Assembly (NCBI GenBank): GCA_947247005.1 | Contig: OX365947.1 | Coordinates: 34,428,760-34,492,759, forward strand | Reading direction: 5' to 3' | Length of the DNA stretch: 64,000 nucleotides | Source: Spisula solida | Lineage: Eukaryota; Mollusca; Bivalvia; Venerida; Mactridae | Shown: piece after piece, positions 46,201 to 61,200 of the stretch | Position numbering within the stretch: position 1 is the stretch's first letter | Layout: each line of letters opens with the position of its first letter | Program-made: the position numbers and the translations under genes | The notes under the pieces: generated by a model | Databases searched by the model: none | Told to the model about the DNA's origin: nothing | Seen by the model: only the letters and a program-made list of their open reading frames with translations

Positions 46201-49200
46201 ATTGTGATATTTATCCAGACAACAGTTGGAGACATAATTCAAACAGTTTTGTAAGGGAAAACACGCACAGAAATACTTTGATACATCCAAACAGACATCC
46301 GGCACATCAGCTTCTAGAGCGAGAGGTCTTGGGTTCGATACTAGTCATTAAAATGGTACTGGTATAATTATGTCCCTTGCTTAATGTTCAGCATAGTCAG
46401 TTCAAGGCAACATCAGGTTTGTCCAGTGCCAGGATAATATATTTGAGTCTTAATATGGCTGAAATACTGTCAGTGTAACTTTAAACCCAAAAACTGAATG
46501 TAATATGTAAGGACTTACAGCATCCCTCATTATAGACATGAACGTTCGTATAAACAAGATACGGAACTGTGTGAAACACGATGTGTTAAATGTATGACAT
46601 TCTTGGTCCGAGTTCAAATCCTGAAATCAAACAAAGTATACATGAATTAATTCTATGGATTGAAATGCTTCACCTAAGGATTGAATGTCTTAAACGAATA
46701 CGACATTGTATTATCCTATCTGATATACTAATATATTATAGTAAATAATAGTTCTCTGGAATATGAATAAGAACATTTCATTAACCCTTTACTCCATAGT
46801 TTCCAGAGGTTCCACTAGCTTCTGAATCAGAAGTGTCATTTTGATACTTTTGACTAAATTTTACCATTTTGTAAACAAAATACCCCTGATTTAAAGCGTA
46901 AATGACCCTTCAAACCAAAATATTGAGGGTCAAAATGTGGCTTTTTGGAAATTTCAAGCGTCAAAACCCCTACTCCCAAGTCAAATGGAACCCCTGGATT
47001 CTCATCTATATACATACAATATGCTGAGAACTTCATAAAAGGCTAGTTGTATGTTTTATTTGACCACATTAAACTAAGACTCCGAGCTAATGCTTATTTA
47101 ACTCTGTAGAGTCTCAGTTTAATGTAGTTTACTAATATATCATCACAGTTACTGTGAAATTATTAATATTCGTGGGGATTTAATTTCGTAGATTTTGTGA
47201 ATGACCTCAACAACAAATTAATATAACCCCTAATGAATAATTATACCCATAAATATGTCAAGTTTACAGTGGCTGTCCTACTTGCTTTCAAGCTCAATCA
47301 GGTATAAGACTGGCTTTTTGGGAAGTTCACTTGCATATATCAATATGTAATAAAATAATTATTAAATCTATTTGATTTTTGAATAATTTCTGATAATCTG
47401 TGTGAATTTTGACCTTGCTATTTTTCATGAAATCAGAAATCCTTGAAATTACGTCCCTACGAAATGATCTTTTTCACCAAAACCACAAAATTTTGTGAAT
47501 ACTGACACCTATAATATATCAACATTGAAATTATCTGAATGTATTGAAATGATAATAATAATGTCTATTTTCTACGGATAACATAATTGGCAAAACAGTT
47601 TTCATTACGGTCCACATAGAACATTTACAGAAAAATAATCATGAAACATATTGTATTAATATAACAAACATTTCATTAGTACAATACCAAATCAATATCA
47701 AACTAAAACATCATGTGCATTGTGGTTATAAGCGATTAATCAAACTATAAAATATGTGTACATAATTATACATCCCTAACAAAAATATTGTACATATGCT
47801 TCAAGTTCGATTCCACAAAAATGTTGTTTCCAGTTCTCAACAAATGCCGAGCATAGCCTTTATTTGCCAGTCAGCTTTCTGCTGAAATATGGCAGGCATA
47901 TATATGTATGCCTCCACCTGAATGTAACTGGCTAAATTTTAATGTAACAGGCAAAAAAAGGACCGCTACACCGGGTCGCCAGAATAGACGGCAAGCGTGC
48001 TAACCATTGAGCTACGGAGGCCAGTTGAAACACATACAACTACTCACAGTACACAGCAAAAGATTGTTAAGCAGAAAAGTTGTCAAGACAAATGATTAAC
48101 ATTGAGTAAACTAACGAGCTACATCAATTAAAATCCATTAAGATTAATAAATGAGTTAGATAAAGCAGAGGTCCCCACTAGCTTCTGAATCTGAAGGGTC
48201 ATATTGATACATTTGACTAAATTTTACCATTTTATAGGCAAATTACCCATGCTTTTAAGATAAAATGACCCTTCAAACCAAAATCTTGTGGGTCAAAATA
48301 TGGCTTTTTGGAAATTTTAAGGGTCAAAACACCTTTACCCAAGTCAAATGCAACCCCTGATAAAGGTGGATGACATTTTAGAACACACCAAATAAAATTT
48401 AAGATACTGAAGACAACTTTTTAAAGGTACCGAACACCAAATAACCAACACAATATGAACTATTTCAAAATTACTGTACAGGGTTCAAATAATGAATTCT
48501 AATTGAATTAAAATCTATTTTTCATTGTACACATATGATAATGTAAAGATATGTTTCTGCTTGGTCATATAATTTTACCCAGTAAGATGTTTTGGACTTT
48601 CCACTGGTATTTAGATGAAATATGACAGGCATATACAAGCCTTCACCGAAATTGGAAACCGAGTTGTCAGATTAGACGGCAAGCGCTAACCAATTGAGCC
48701 ACGGAGGCACCGATCTGTTGAATGATTTAGGCCGGAGTTTTTTAATTTTTTGTTACTCGGACATTTTCTAGCAAAAAGTCCACAGGAGGAGGGAAAAAAA
48801 TAAAAACTCCCAAAATGTAGCTACAATGTTGTTGATGGTGGACTGTAGCCAATGACGGTCCATTAATGAAAGCAACCATGTGAGTTCTAACAGCTTATCT
48901 TAAAACAAATACAGTGCACATGTATCTGTATCATTGATAAAGAATTTTAAAAAATCTACAGAAATTTATATACATTTTATTTAAATTCCAGCCAGTTATT
49001 TTTCGATGATACCAGTGGCACAGTGTTGAATGAGAACACAATTAAAAAAGCACTATACCTACTTATCATTAAAAAATATTTAAATACATGATTAAACAAG
49101 GTGTATAGTATTATTACCATCAAAACATTTGACATAATAAATAACAAATTATGTACAATTTAAGATTTCCAATTTTTTTTTTTTTGAAAATGCCATAAAA

Positions 49201-52200
49201 TAGGGCAGGAGGGTCTGAGTAACGAAAAATCAAAGAACTCTGGCCTTAGTGTCTTCATTGTACTGACTCATTGAAACATTTATTTTTTTTTTTAAAAAAA
49301 TGAGATTTTTACTATCATCAGCAACTCGGTACCTTTAATGTCCAAACAATGAGGGCAGACAAGAAGTCAACATGTATACAGTAAGTGAATATATATAGAA
49401 CCTACAGTATAAGCAATACTAATTACAAGCTGTGTTACAATGTATAAAATTATAAACTATTATGCAAGTATGCCAGAAAAGTTAGAAAATAATATACACA
49501 GACAATTAAGATTAGTATTTAAATGTTACTTATTCAATTGGGCCACAAACAATTTCCAAGAACAGCCCAAAACATTAACATGGTCCTGTTCTTTTAAATA
49601 TGCATGAATATATTACAAGGTTTTTGTGTGAAATAATATATCAATCACCACGACAAAACCATGCCTAACTGGGCCTTTTCAGTGTCCAAAGTATAATGCA
49701 TACATATATGTTACAGTCATCACTAATGAAAACTGAGAAAAGCTGAAGTTAAATAATATAGATGTAAATATGAACTTATTAGTAAACAGTTAAACATATG
49801 CTAGCAGCCCCCTCCCCCCCCCCCCAAAGGAGATTGTTATATACAAGTGTATTTAATATAAAAATAGCAGATTTGTAATTGATAATATGTGTCACTTTTG
49901 TTGTTGCGAAACTTAAGAGAGCATCAAAAATATTTAATTTAGCATGCTACTGAAATACTAACATTTCAGCACTTCATTAATTATATCAGTGAATAACATT
50001 TCATAGATAATGAACATAACATTGGATAGATAAGTTACCCGTGTACATGAGCAGCTTTCATAGGCTATCTAAGGTTACGACACACAGAGTCCACTATGTC
50101 AGTCCTTCTATATCTATCGGTATGTCAATATTTTACCATATACAGATTGGCCATTATGTCATACTGACCAAACAATTCCCCAATATATTTTAATTTTTTT
50201 AACTAAACTATAATTATCAGTAAATTGTCCAATTAATCTGAATAATTATACAATGAAATGCATAAAGAATAAGCAAAGAAATAAAAATCTGGCCAAGAAA
50301 GAAATAAAGAATCGAAAGCAATGAGGTATAGACAAGGATTAATATGTGCAATCGTCTGTTAAGGTTATACCTCTATCTGAGATGGTACATCGGAGCCAGA
50401 CACAGGTGATGCAGGCACATTTAACTAATCATGGACAAACGGTGAACAAGAAGTGGAATTTCAATCCAGTATTAAGTCAGGCACAATTTTTGAGGTCACA
50501 CAACCACACATCATTCAAACCAATTCAGTGTTAGTAGTTAAACAATTCCACACCCCACGCCAGAAAACTCAAACCTGCCATTATCTTATTTAGGAACTTG
50601 GCAATTCAGTGTTAGTCATTAAACAATGCCACACCCCACACTAGTAAACTCAGGCCTGCCATTATTTTATTTAGGAACTAACTTTTCACAGACAAAATGA
50701 CGAAGTAGCAGCGCCCATTCTCTGCAGATACTAGTAATCTATGAGTATGCAATCATTATTAAATGAAGTAATTATACAGAGATGTGAAGAGGCAACCCCC
50801 ACCCTCCCCTTCTTTATCAGGTAAGGCAGCTAAGAATCAGCATCTTGCATCCAAAACTCAAAGTCAATCAACAGGGGTGTCAACACAGCCAAATTAAAAA
50901 TCCTGAAGATAATATGCGGCTGACCATTTTTTCATACAAGAGGCCTTCAATCACATTGGGTCCATATTTAACTCATTTTGTATTAAATTAAATCCTTCAG
51001 AGCATATTAAATTTACCATAACTTTCCCATTTCTTGAAATATTTTCACCAAATAACTTTTTTTTGTCAGAAATCATAGCTTTTTCAGTATAGATAAATCT
51101 GGAATTCCGGATAAATCAGAAATATTGACATCCCTGTTTAAACAAGGCCTACTGACAATGACATGGATACCATGGCAAGTCTGAGAAGACTAGTGTGTTA
51201 TATTAGTACCAGCACCAGCACACACATACAGTGCACCCAGTATATCATACAGACCTCTGTCATCAATGTAGATTCATAATCTGATTCTGATGAAGTCTGT
51301 GACAGAAAAATAGAAAATCTTGAATAATACAACACACACAAGCACATGATACAAGACATAACATCATACAACAATCACAAGATATACACAACAATTCAAA
51401 GGCAATTCATTTACATATATACAACACAAACATAACACGAACCACGACACCAGACTCGGGGATGATGAAATAACTTAACTATGATAACAATCTCAAAGTC
51501 AAATACTAAACTCAACTTAGGCAATGTTTTACTTGATGTGAGGCGTTTGATAATTAAGTTTGAAACTGATACATGTATTAATTAACTTAAGATTTTTTCA
51601 TGATCCCTGTGCCAGGTAGACCCTTGATTTCTATAATCAAATCTCAGCATTGGAATTGTATGCAAGTTACCGGTATGTGTTTTGACTTAAGTGCAAAGTA
51701 TAGCAGTAAGACAAACACCAGTCTAACTAACAACACAATAAGTATATGCAGTAGTTCTAGTTCAGTTAATAAACAGAGTCCTTAATTAAGTATACGTAGA
51801 CCTACTCAGTAAAGAAAGATGCAATTTTCATAAACAAAATCACCACCTGTCTATACACTATACCACTTGTTTGTTACAAACATATAATTCAATATTGATC
51901 TAGATTTGGTGCAAGAAGAAGCAATTTATTTATTCGATATTCATCTAACTTTGATGCACAAATATACAGTAGAGTTCCTTACACAGCTTTATAGACACTA
52001 GATTACAAATTAATATCCATCTAAATGAGAGGAAATAACATACGCCCCCCCCCCCCCTGACTGGCATTCAATAGCTCTATTTTGTATTAAAGGTCACTCC
52101 AACCTTATCTTCCAACATGTTGACCTTCAAAGCAATATTCATGACTATCCTGCCTACAAAGTTTGAAGGATGTAGGCTCAAGTTTTATCTAGTCACCATG

Positions 52201-55200
52201 CCAACATGGTTGGATCTACTGAATACTGCAAATTGACCAACAGACGTATGCAAAGCAGTATACCATCACTTCTTTGTAGAGTGGTATAACAATGACTAAA
52301 ACTTTAAACAATTGTATGACAACAAATGACTATTGTTTTTCAAACTGAAAGTGTACAAGTAATAATAACTACATATTAAGTAGGGGATTAAGTACAAAGT
52401 ATAAGTAGGCATGCTTTAAAGGGCATGTGGTACAAATACTAGAATACAGTAACAAGATATTGTCTTCAATCTCACTGTTGTAGTAAAATGTCAGACAAAT
52501 GCCCACAATTACTAAGTACCGTATGTGATGTCTCACAGTGAAGGAATCTCTCAACATGACATTTCAACATTGTGATACAGCTACACTAAGAAATGCTCAC
52601 CCACAGCATGAATAACCAAGACACTTTGATATGTTTGATTGAGTTCAAACTCGTACTAAGTTATTTTTAAAAAGTTCATAAAAGTTTTCATGATCATTCA
52701 TCAATCAAAGCACTGAGAGTGCTGATGGGAGGCGATTGGTTGCTGCTACTAAAGCTTAAACAGACTTTACACGTTTAATGTTCTTTTTCTTACTGCCGAT
52801 CTTGTCTTGAATGTCAAAATAGGCATATGTGACTATATAGGCATGTTGGGTATCTAAATAATTGTAAAAAGGGGCAAATTAATTTATATGGAATACATGT
52901 ATTGAATGCGTCTATCGAAAGTGGCTTAAAAAAAATACTACGCGCCTATTGATTAGATTCTACAGTATCGTCTTGTAATCACTTCCCTCACAGCCTGAGA
53001 CGGTCTATACAAAGCGGCTAGTAAAGCCACAACATATGATTGCATAACAGTTTCTGGAACTACTTGAATGCGGATTCACATAGCAGCCTAAAGGCGGTTC
53101 AGGTTGCATTAAGAAATGGGCAATGGTAGTAATGAGAGGCTGTCGCCTCCCAAAAACTGTTATATTCACACTAAGTTAATAAAATGGCTACAGAGCACTG
53201 TTAGTACAATGTTAACATGTTAAACATGTTAAATTGAACCTAGTAAATCAGAGTTGATTAGAATGGGAAGCAAAGTGTATGTAAAGGCAGATGTACGGTG
53301 ATTACCATGTGACAGTAGTATATTATGAAAACTAACACATGACACTACATGTATAATGAATGATGGCAGAATACACACATGAATGATGTATTGTCAGTGT
53401 TTGATATTTATTAATGCAGCTAATAATTTCGAATGAAATATGCTAAACTTTAATGAAAGCAGTGCAATGATGAAAACTAAGAACAGACAGTAGAGATATA
53501 CAAAGTTCATAAAGTTCTACTAGTGGCTCCAGAATCATACATTTCTATATGTACATAAGTTAGGGACAAAAAAAAACAAGTAGAGAGAAAAATAGACACA
53601 GTAGAGGTATGTACCAAAATACATCAAAATGTAATGCTTAATATAATTTTGCAAACAAATGATACATTGAACACCACACAATATTAGTAATTGATGTTCA
53701 TTAACAGTGAATTGCCTTAACCTCATGTTGACATTACTCCGCATGTGTTATATAATTCTCAAACTGAGCCATATATTTCTACAATGGATTTGAATAAAAA
53801 TCTGAGTTAGAACCAATCAGAGCTTGATTCAATATGAATCAATTTCACAGTACCCCAATCATCTGTAGAAATTGACAGTTTAATTTATTTTATTGTGAAT
53901 TTTGATAAACTAACAATAGATGCTGTATATAACCAATCGTTACAGTCTGGAACAGCTAGAAGCCATACACAATAACATGCTGCTATATAAGCAATGATTA
54001 CAACATTAGCTAAGGAACATGCTATCATGTCAGCACTTAGACAGTCATACAGGTGAATTGATTCAAATGTTCAATAATAGAACAACATCAAACAAAATAT
54101 GACAGGAATTTATAAAACTGCATGCAACTTGAGGTGGGTGGGGTAAAGTCGAATTTTCTTGCCATGTAAGCAATGATACCTAATAATTCTGGTGAAATGT
54201 TCCGAATCCAAAACTACATGTAATATGATATAGCAGAAGTCTCTTACTTTGATAATGAAGTACATATGATTCTGATCTGATCAGTAATACCATCATTAAT
54301 AGCATCAAAAGCAATGAGATCTATTGATTGTTAGTTTTTACCCACCAACCTTAAGCCATAGAAAGACTAACAAAACAGCTGCAGAACACTATCACTGTGC
54401 AGTGTAATCAACAATAGTGATATACAAACCGATGTCTGAGAATGACTCTCCGTCAAGGATGAGGAACATGAGCTCTTTGACGAGCAGCTCGCTTCCTATA
54501 GTTTATAGTTACAGAAATATTAATTAACCACAAACAGAGTAACAATAGAAACATTATATTACATAATAATGTAAAATAACGATCTTATACCATGCTGCTT
54601 TAAACAATTTCGTTAACTTAAAAAATATGATCTATCAATGAACTTAACTCAATCACTGGAAATGCTTCATAACAGTAAACTAAGTACCCGTATAAATCAA
54701 GATTGCTTAAAACAATTTACCTACACAACAATAGATATAAACTGAACAGTTATAAAAATACTGTGACTTAATGCATCTAGGTCTGACATAACAAACATAC
54801 ACAAAGATAAGACTGATTCCTGATTATTGATATGGTATTAAGGTAGTGATTGCCATTGTTAATCTTATGTCCTGATTCCTGATTATTGATATGGTATTAA
54901 GGTAGTGTTGGGCATTGTTAATCTTATGTCCTGCATACAAACAAAGCACCTTAATCTGGGTCAGATTTCTCAAAGCTCTTCACGCTGAGGGTAAGGCTAG
55001 TGAGTGATTCACCTTGTTATGCTAGCGCAAGCAGGGCCATGTTACATGAGCATGTGATGCACATGTTACACTACGGGCAATGCACCATGTTATGGTAGCA
55101 CACACTGGACCATATTATGCTAGAAACTTTGAACAACATGGCGCCTGCTAGCATAATGTCTGTATGACAAGCTAGCGTAACAATATAACATTTTACCGCA

Positions 55201-58200
55201 AGAACGTGATGCACCATGTTATGCTAGCAAGCACCCGCTGGACCATAGTATGCTAGAAACTTTGAAAAACCATGACCCGATTAATAAATGATTCAAGAAA
55301 TTATTTGAGCTGAAAAACGTACCGAATTCTTGTCTGGGTCTTCTTTAATGAATATATCAGCAGGCATATATGTGGCATTATTCTCACCAGGTAGTAGTTT
55401 AGTGTTCTCATTGTCGTCTGCTTGATTTGCACTCAGTCCACTAATAGAGGCAATACTGCTGTTGGAACTTCTACAATACAATTCAACTTTACAAATAACC
55501 AATGTCACTAGTATTTTATCTTTTCAACTGGATTTATTCCATTTTTAAAGGAATACTCAATCATTTGTCATTAGTATGTTTCAGACTGCGTTCATTGGTT
55601 GTTCAGTCATATTTGGTGCAGGCCTTGTTATTAGCTATCGTTCTCAGGCCTGAAAATCCAAGCTTCAAAGCCTGAAATTCTATTTTTCAATATAAACAAA
55701 GGAGGAAAATTCAGGATTCTAAAACTTGACATCAGGCACAGGCCTGAAAAATACCCGGCCTGATGGTGGCTAGTTGATTAAACTACTTTTAATTTTCAAT
55801 CAGTACTAATTAGCTCTTCCACAAGCTACTGACAACTTTAGACATTCTCGATATGAAGAGGACATGACCATGGCCAATGACAAGGCCATAACCTGCACAA
55901 GCAGGGAACCGTTTGAACATATTTCTGCCAGATCTAAATGTTGGTGTATAAACAACTGTTTGTTTGACAAATGCAGACGTAGATATATACGTTTTCTAGA
56001 TATATGCTATTTTTGATACACTTCTTCATTTAGATGTTAAACCATAGTTATGTTTCTGATTCTGTACACAAGTATACATGCAACTTTAAAACAAGACATT
56101 GAATACTGTAAACCAATTTACTTTCGCGAATACTAACTTTCACGTTTTTAAGTTTCCTGCTATGTCCATATTAATGTTTTTAGCACTTTCATGGCGACTT
56201 AATGTCGCGAAATTCTACCACTCGCTAACTCCCCAAAACTAAATCGCGTGAAGTAATTTCTAGGTTTACAGTATAGAAAATTTACCTGTTTGAATTAGAA
56301 GACAGACTGGCTTGGAATTTTTCCAGATTTCCTGATTTGACAGACGACACTAACAATTGTACGTTTTCTTCCCCACATTCCCCCGATGCTACCTCCATGG
56401 CTGAAACATACAACATGGACTGCATGACTATGTACAATACATACACAGTTTTATACACAATTAAAGATAACAACAATCCACCAACTTCTTGTTCTTACTA
56501 TTCTGACACACCAAACAGACGTAAGATGTGTAAACATGTCAACTAGTCAACAAAATACAAGGCATGATAGAGAACTAGGTAGATTTTCCAAATTTGATTT
56601 TAGTTGTGTTCTGCGTCAAACAAATTATGTGCTTTGGTTGATCTGTTAAGGGAAATAAGGGACGTTAGATGTGTAAACATGTCAACTAGTCAACAAAATA
56701 CAAGGCATGATAGAGAACTAGGTAGATTTTCCAAATTTGATTTTAGTTGTGTTCTGCGTCAAACAAATTATGTGCTTTGGTTGATCTGTTAAGGGAAATA
56801 AGGGACGTTAGATGTGTAAACATGTCAACTAGTCAACAAAATACAAGGCATGATAGAGAACTAGGTAGATTTTCCAAATTTGATTTTAGTTGTGTTCTGC
56901 GTCAAACAAATTATGTGCTTTGGTTGATCTGTTAAGGGAAATAAGGGACGTTAGATGTGTAAACATGTCAACTAGTCAACAAAATATAAGGCTTGATAGA
57001 GAATTAGGTAGATTTTCGAAAATAGATTTTAGTTGTGTTCTGTGTCAAACAAATTATGTGCTTCGGTTGATCTGTTAAAGGAAATAACCACTGCCAGACG
57101 TTTCTGATTGTGGGTGACCTTAGAATAAATACCATTTCATTGACGAAACATCTCACAACAAATTTTAAGAGAAAGGAGAATAAGAAATCTTACCATAATC
57201 AGCAGGGTTGTTATACGGTGGACATTCTAGACTCATAGACTTCAGGTAGGGTAGTAGATGTGATACAGCACCTTTATATACACACTCACCATTAGCTAAC
57301 ATGTACAACTGAAATATGCAATAATACAATCCTCAAAACAATTTAGTTTCCTTTTTTCTCAGCAGAGCTTAATCACAGAACAGGATGATTTGCCCAAACA
57401 AAGAAAAGATAGTCTAGGTCTTTACAAATTTATTCAGGTTTAACATCATTTCTCTACAATGTTTTAGTTATATATAGCAGACTATTCACCTAACTAGTTT
57501 TCCTGGACTGTATCTTAAAACCAGTGCTAACTAAGCGGCCATCCACAAGGAACCAGAAGGAAAATCAACATCCGACTATGTCTCTTCCAGTGTGGAAAGT
57601 ATGTGTTACATATACGATGATTCTACAAGGTGATACCTATCATATTAACCACTATCTCAGTATACTTGTTGTATCTGTTTCAGTATTCATTGTGTGCTTT
57701 CACTATTTTACAATAAATCAAGTCTAAAGCTATTATTTCTATGTTATACAACAAAGTCCTACAGGAAATTAAATGCAATGTTGATCATTGAAGATAATAA
57801 CATACAGTACATTGTGCCTTCACAGACAAAATATTGACCTATTGTTTTACACGCAAGAAGTAGAAAATATAATCCAGGAAGATTTTTATTTGATATTTCA
57901 GTCTCTTCCCCTGACATTGATGTACCAAGACATGAAACATATTATTCATGTTATTAAAAGCAGAATAGCAATATACAAAGTGATGTGAACTGAACACGGT
58001 GTTTCTTGAATTATATGCTAGACACACAAATATCCAATCAAAAATATTCACCCATTACTCCATGGAAACCCATCTTTGTCAAAGTGGTTTACACCACGAA
58101 GATGCATTTCAACGTATGTACTGAATTTCCATGTACATGAGTTATCCGTGTTATATGTAGCGCTTTCCACGGGAGGTAATCCATGCCTTCTATATTTAAT

Positions 58201-61200
58201 CGAACGGGAGGTAACTGAATAAAGGCGCTCGGTAGCGCTTTGCTTAGGCAACGGACCCCAGGTCTCATTATAACAACACCCGATATACTGACAAATGCAT
58301 TATACTGACATCATGTTTTGAGGATAAATGTATTAAAATGATCTTTGTATCAATTTTATATAATGACATATTCGTTACAACGACATTTTTCTTGGAAACA
58401 AACATCGTCGTTGTGTCGAGACCTGACTGTATCAAGAATGGAGATTGTGTACACAATGTAACATGGTACTGATGGTAGCCACTTTTCAGTTTACTCAGGT
58501 TAAATGCAGTTTCTTAACAATTTTTCAGTTGTATAAGCGTTGGCCAAACTGCCGAACCAGTTATTCATCCAAAACAAATCAGAAATGTCACCAAATGTGG
58601 AGGAAAATCTACACTGAGGAACATAATGAAAATTGGTTTGTCAATTATGTTATCAACAGAAAGTAAAGATGTTAATATTATCATTGTTTGCAAGTTTTCA
58701 TGGAAGGGTATGACCTAATCGGGAATCGAATGCGAATCACCGGGTTAAAATCCAGTGCACTAACCACTTGACAATGGCTGCAGAAATGTGTAGATAATAA
58801 GATTAGGTTATATAGTATGAAGGGTTAATGTGGTATAAAGTATACATACATGATCAAACATCATGAACAATTTAGCACTAGGTTGATGTATAGTACATAT
58901 AATAGCTCGACCACCAGCAGCGAGGCCCTTCAACAAAGATATACACTGGAAACATGCTGAACTATCAAGACCACTGAAATGTACAATACAAACATTGCTA
59001 CACCATATGTATGATAATATAGAATCTATCACAAAAACAACATTTTGTCAAAAAAACACCATCAAAATTCCCCTTAGCTGATATTTACTATAAATTTAAC
59101 CTCCGTAAAACAACACCTTAGTACATGTACAATGGCCAATATTTGCAGCTCCCAAATGGTGTTGTTCTACATACTAAGGTTGTACTGTATATACAAATGC
59201 GTATGCCCTTGACTTTGTAGGAACATGAAATTAATTGTCAGTGCACAAAGCAGTCAGTGCACATAGCAGTCAGTCAGTGCACAAAGCAGTCAGTCAGTCA
59301 TTGCACAAAGTAGTCAGTCAGTGCACAAAACAGTCAGTCAGTGCACAAAGCAGTCAGTCAGTGCACAAGGCAGTCAGTCAACGCACAAAGCAGTCAGTCA
59401 GTCAGTCAACGCACAAAGCAGTCAGTCAGTCAGTACACAAAACAGTCAGTCAGTGCACAAAATAGTCAGTCAGTACACAAAATAGTCAGTCAGTACACAA
59501 AACAGTCAGTCAGTGCACAAAACAGTCACTCAGTGCACAAAAAAGTCAGTCAGTACACAAAATAGTCAGACAGTGCACAAAACAGTCACTCAGTGCACAA
59601 AACAGTCACTCAGTGCACAAAACAGTCAGTGCACAAAACAGTCACTCAGTGCATAAAACAGTCACTCAGTGCACAAAATAGTCAGACAGTGCACAAAACA
59701 GTCAGTCAGTGCACAAAACAGTCACTCAGTGCACAAAACAGTCAGACTGTGCAATCACTGTATCTTCCTCCATAGGGAGCATAAAAGGCAACGTAACCTT
59801 TAGAATAATTCTACTATAATCTAGACATATATGGTGTAATTTAGCAGTAAACAGACATACTATCAGTACGCCTTCCCAGACGAGAGTGTTTTATCATGAT
59901 TAGATATATAAATCACATTTCTCTAGAGAAAATACAACAGCTATAACTTCCCCCACTGAGAGCTTCAGTATTAAAGTTGAATTCTTCAGTAAACATACAT
60001 TACAATAAGGCGACATATTAATTTACAATGTATTCATATTAAACAGAATAGTGTTTTGATCTAAGACTGATGAGTGGAATGAGAGAATTATACAGAGCTA
60101 TTGGTCCAATGTTATATTGGGCCAGAATAAACAAAATTCAAAGATTAGCACCCCATCTGCTCCTTCAAGTTAAGCCTAGGTCCCACTGAATATTTTATTG
60201 CCTCGGCAATGTACTCCCGATGGAAATTAATGAGCTATCAGGACATCGGGAACAGGTTCCTCGTGGTCTAGGGGAAGCTTCCAGGAAGTCAAGAGATAGT
60301 TTAAGATATTTGAAGGAATTTTGATGAATCGGGTGATATCGGGAGAACATCGCTGATGTGGAACTCCTCAGTGGGACCTAGACTTAACCCAACCAATGTT
60401 TATGCCATATCTAAAATGCCCCATCAGTTAGCATTCTGATCTGTCTTCATCAAACATGTACACTACATGGAGTGCAAATAAAGCACTTGCTGTTTTATCA
60501 TCTCTATTTAAACAGTGATGTAACTTTGTTACAGTGCATGATATATATTTCAACAATTGAACCACACTTTCACTATACCTATAACACTAACTCACCTAGT
60601 AGGCTCATCAAAAAACATGATAGGTGGATTATTGACCATCTCCAGGGCGATTGAAAGACGTTTTCTTTGTCCACCAGACAGGTTACTAGCTCGGGTCTTC
60701 TTGTGCTCTGATAATCCAAGAGTTTCCAATATGTCATGTACCTGGTAGGGAATCAAATTTCATGATTATTAACCAACTTCTTTTTCTTACATACCCGGTA
60801 TATCATTGTTTGAGAATAAGCTGACCATTCTGTGACAAGATTAAAGTCAGTGTTGTAACCCCAATATCAACCAATTACTGGTGTGCTGTGATGTAGATTA
60901 TATGTGCAACCTTAATTGGGGGTTGTTGCGATAACTGAGTGGTAAAATGCTGTCGTATTTCACATTGCTAGGTGATGGCATTGTACAGCATGGGTTTGAA
61001 TCCATATGCAGGTGCAAAGACTGCTTGTAAAACATGTTTTCATTGTTCACAAAATTAAATCACACAGAAATGTATAATGGCACAACAGTGAGGACGAAAT
61101 TCTCAAACTCTCAGTTCAAAATATATTTCTGCATGTGCCTCCTAAGCTCAATGGTTTAATAGCGCGCTTGTCATCTAATCTGGCGACCCCGGTTCAAACA

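Noticed and set aside
56604..57078. Three identical-looking 62-codon frames
   Set aside because: They recur with exactly the 143-bp period of the tandem repeat and have no coding support.
59235..59775. Ser/Gln-rich open frames on the plus strand
   Set aside because: They are produced by the CAGTCAGTGCACAAA minisatellite in an ABCG intron and lack any other coding sign.
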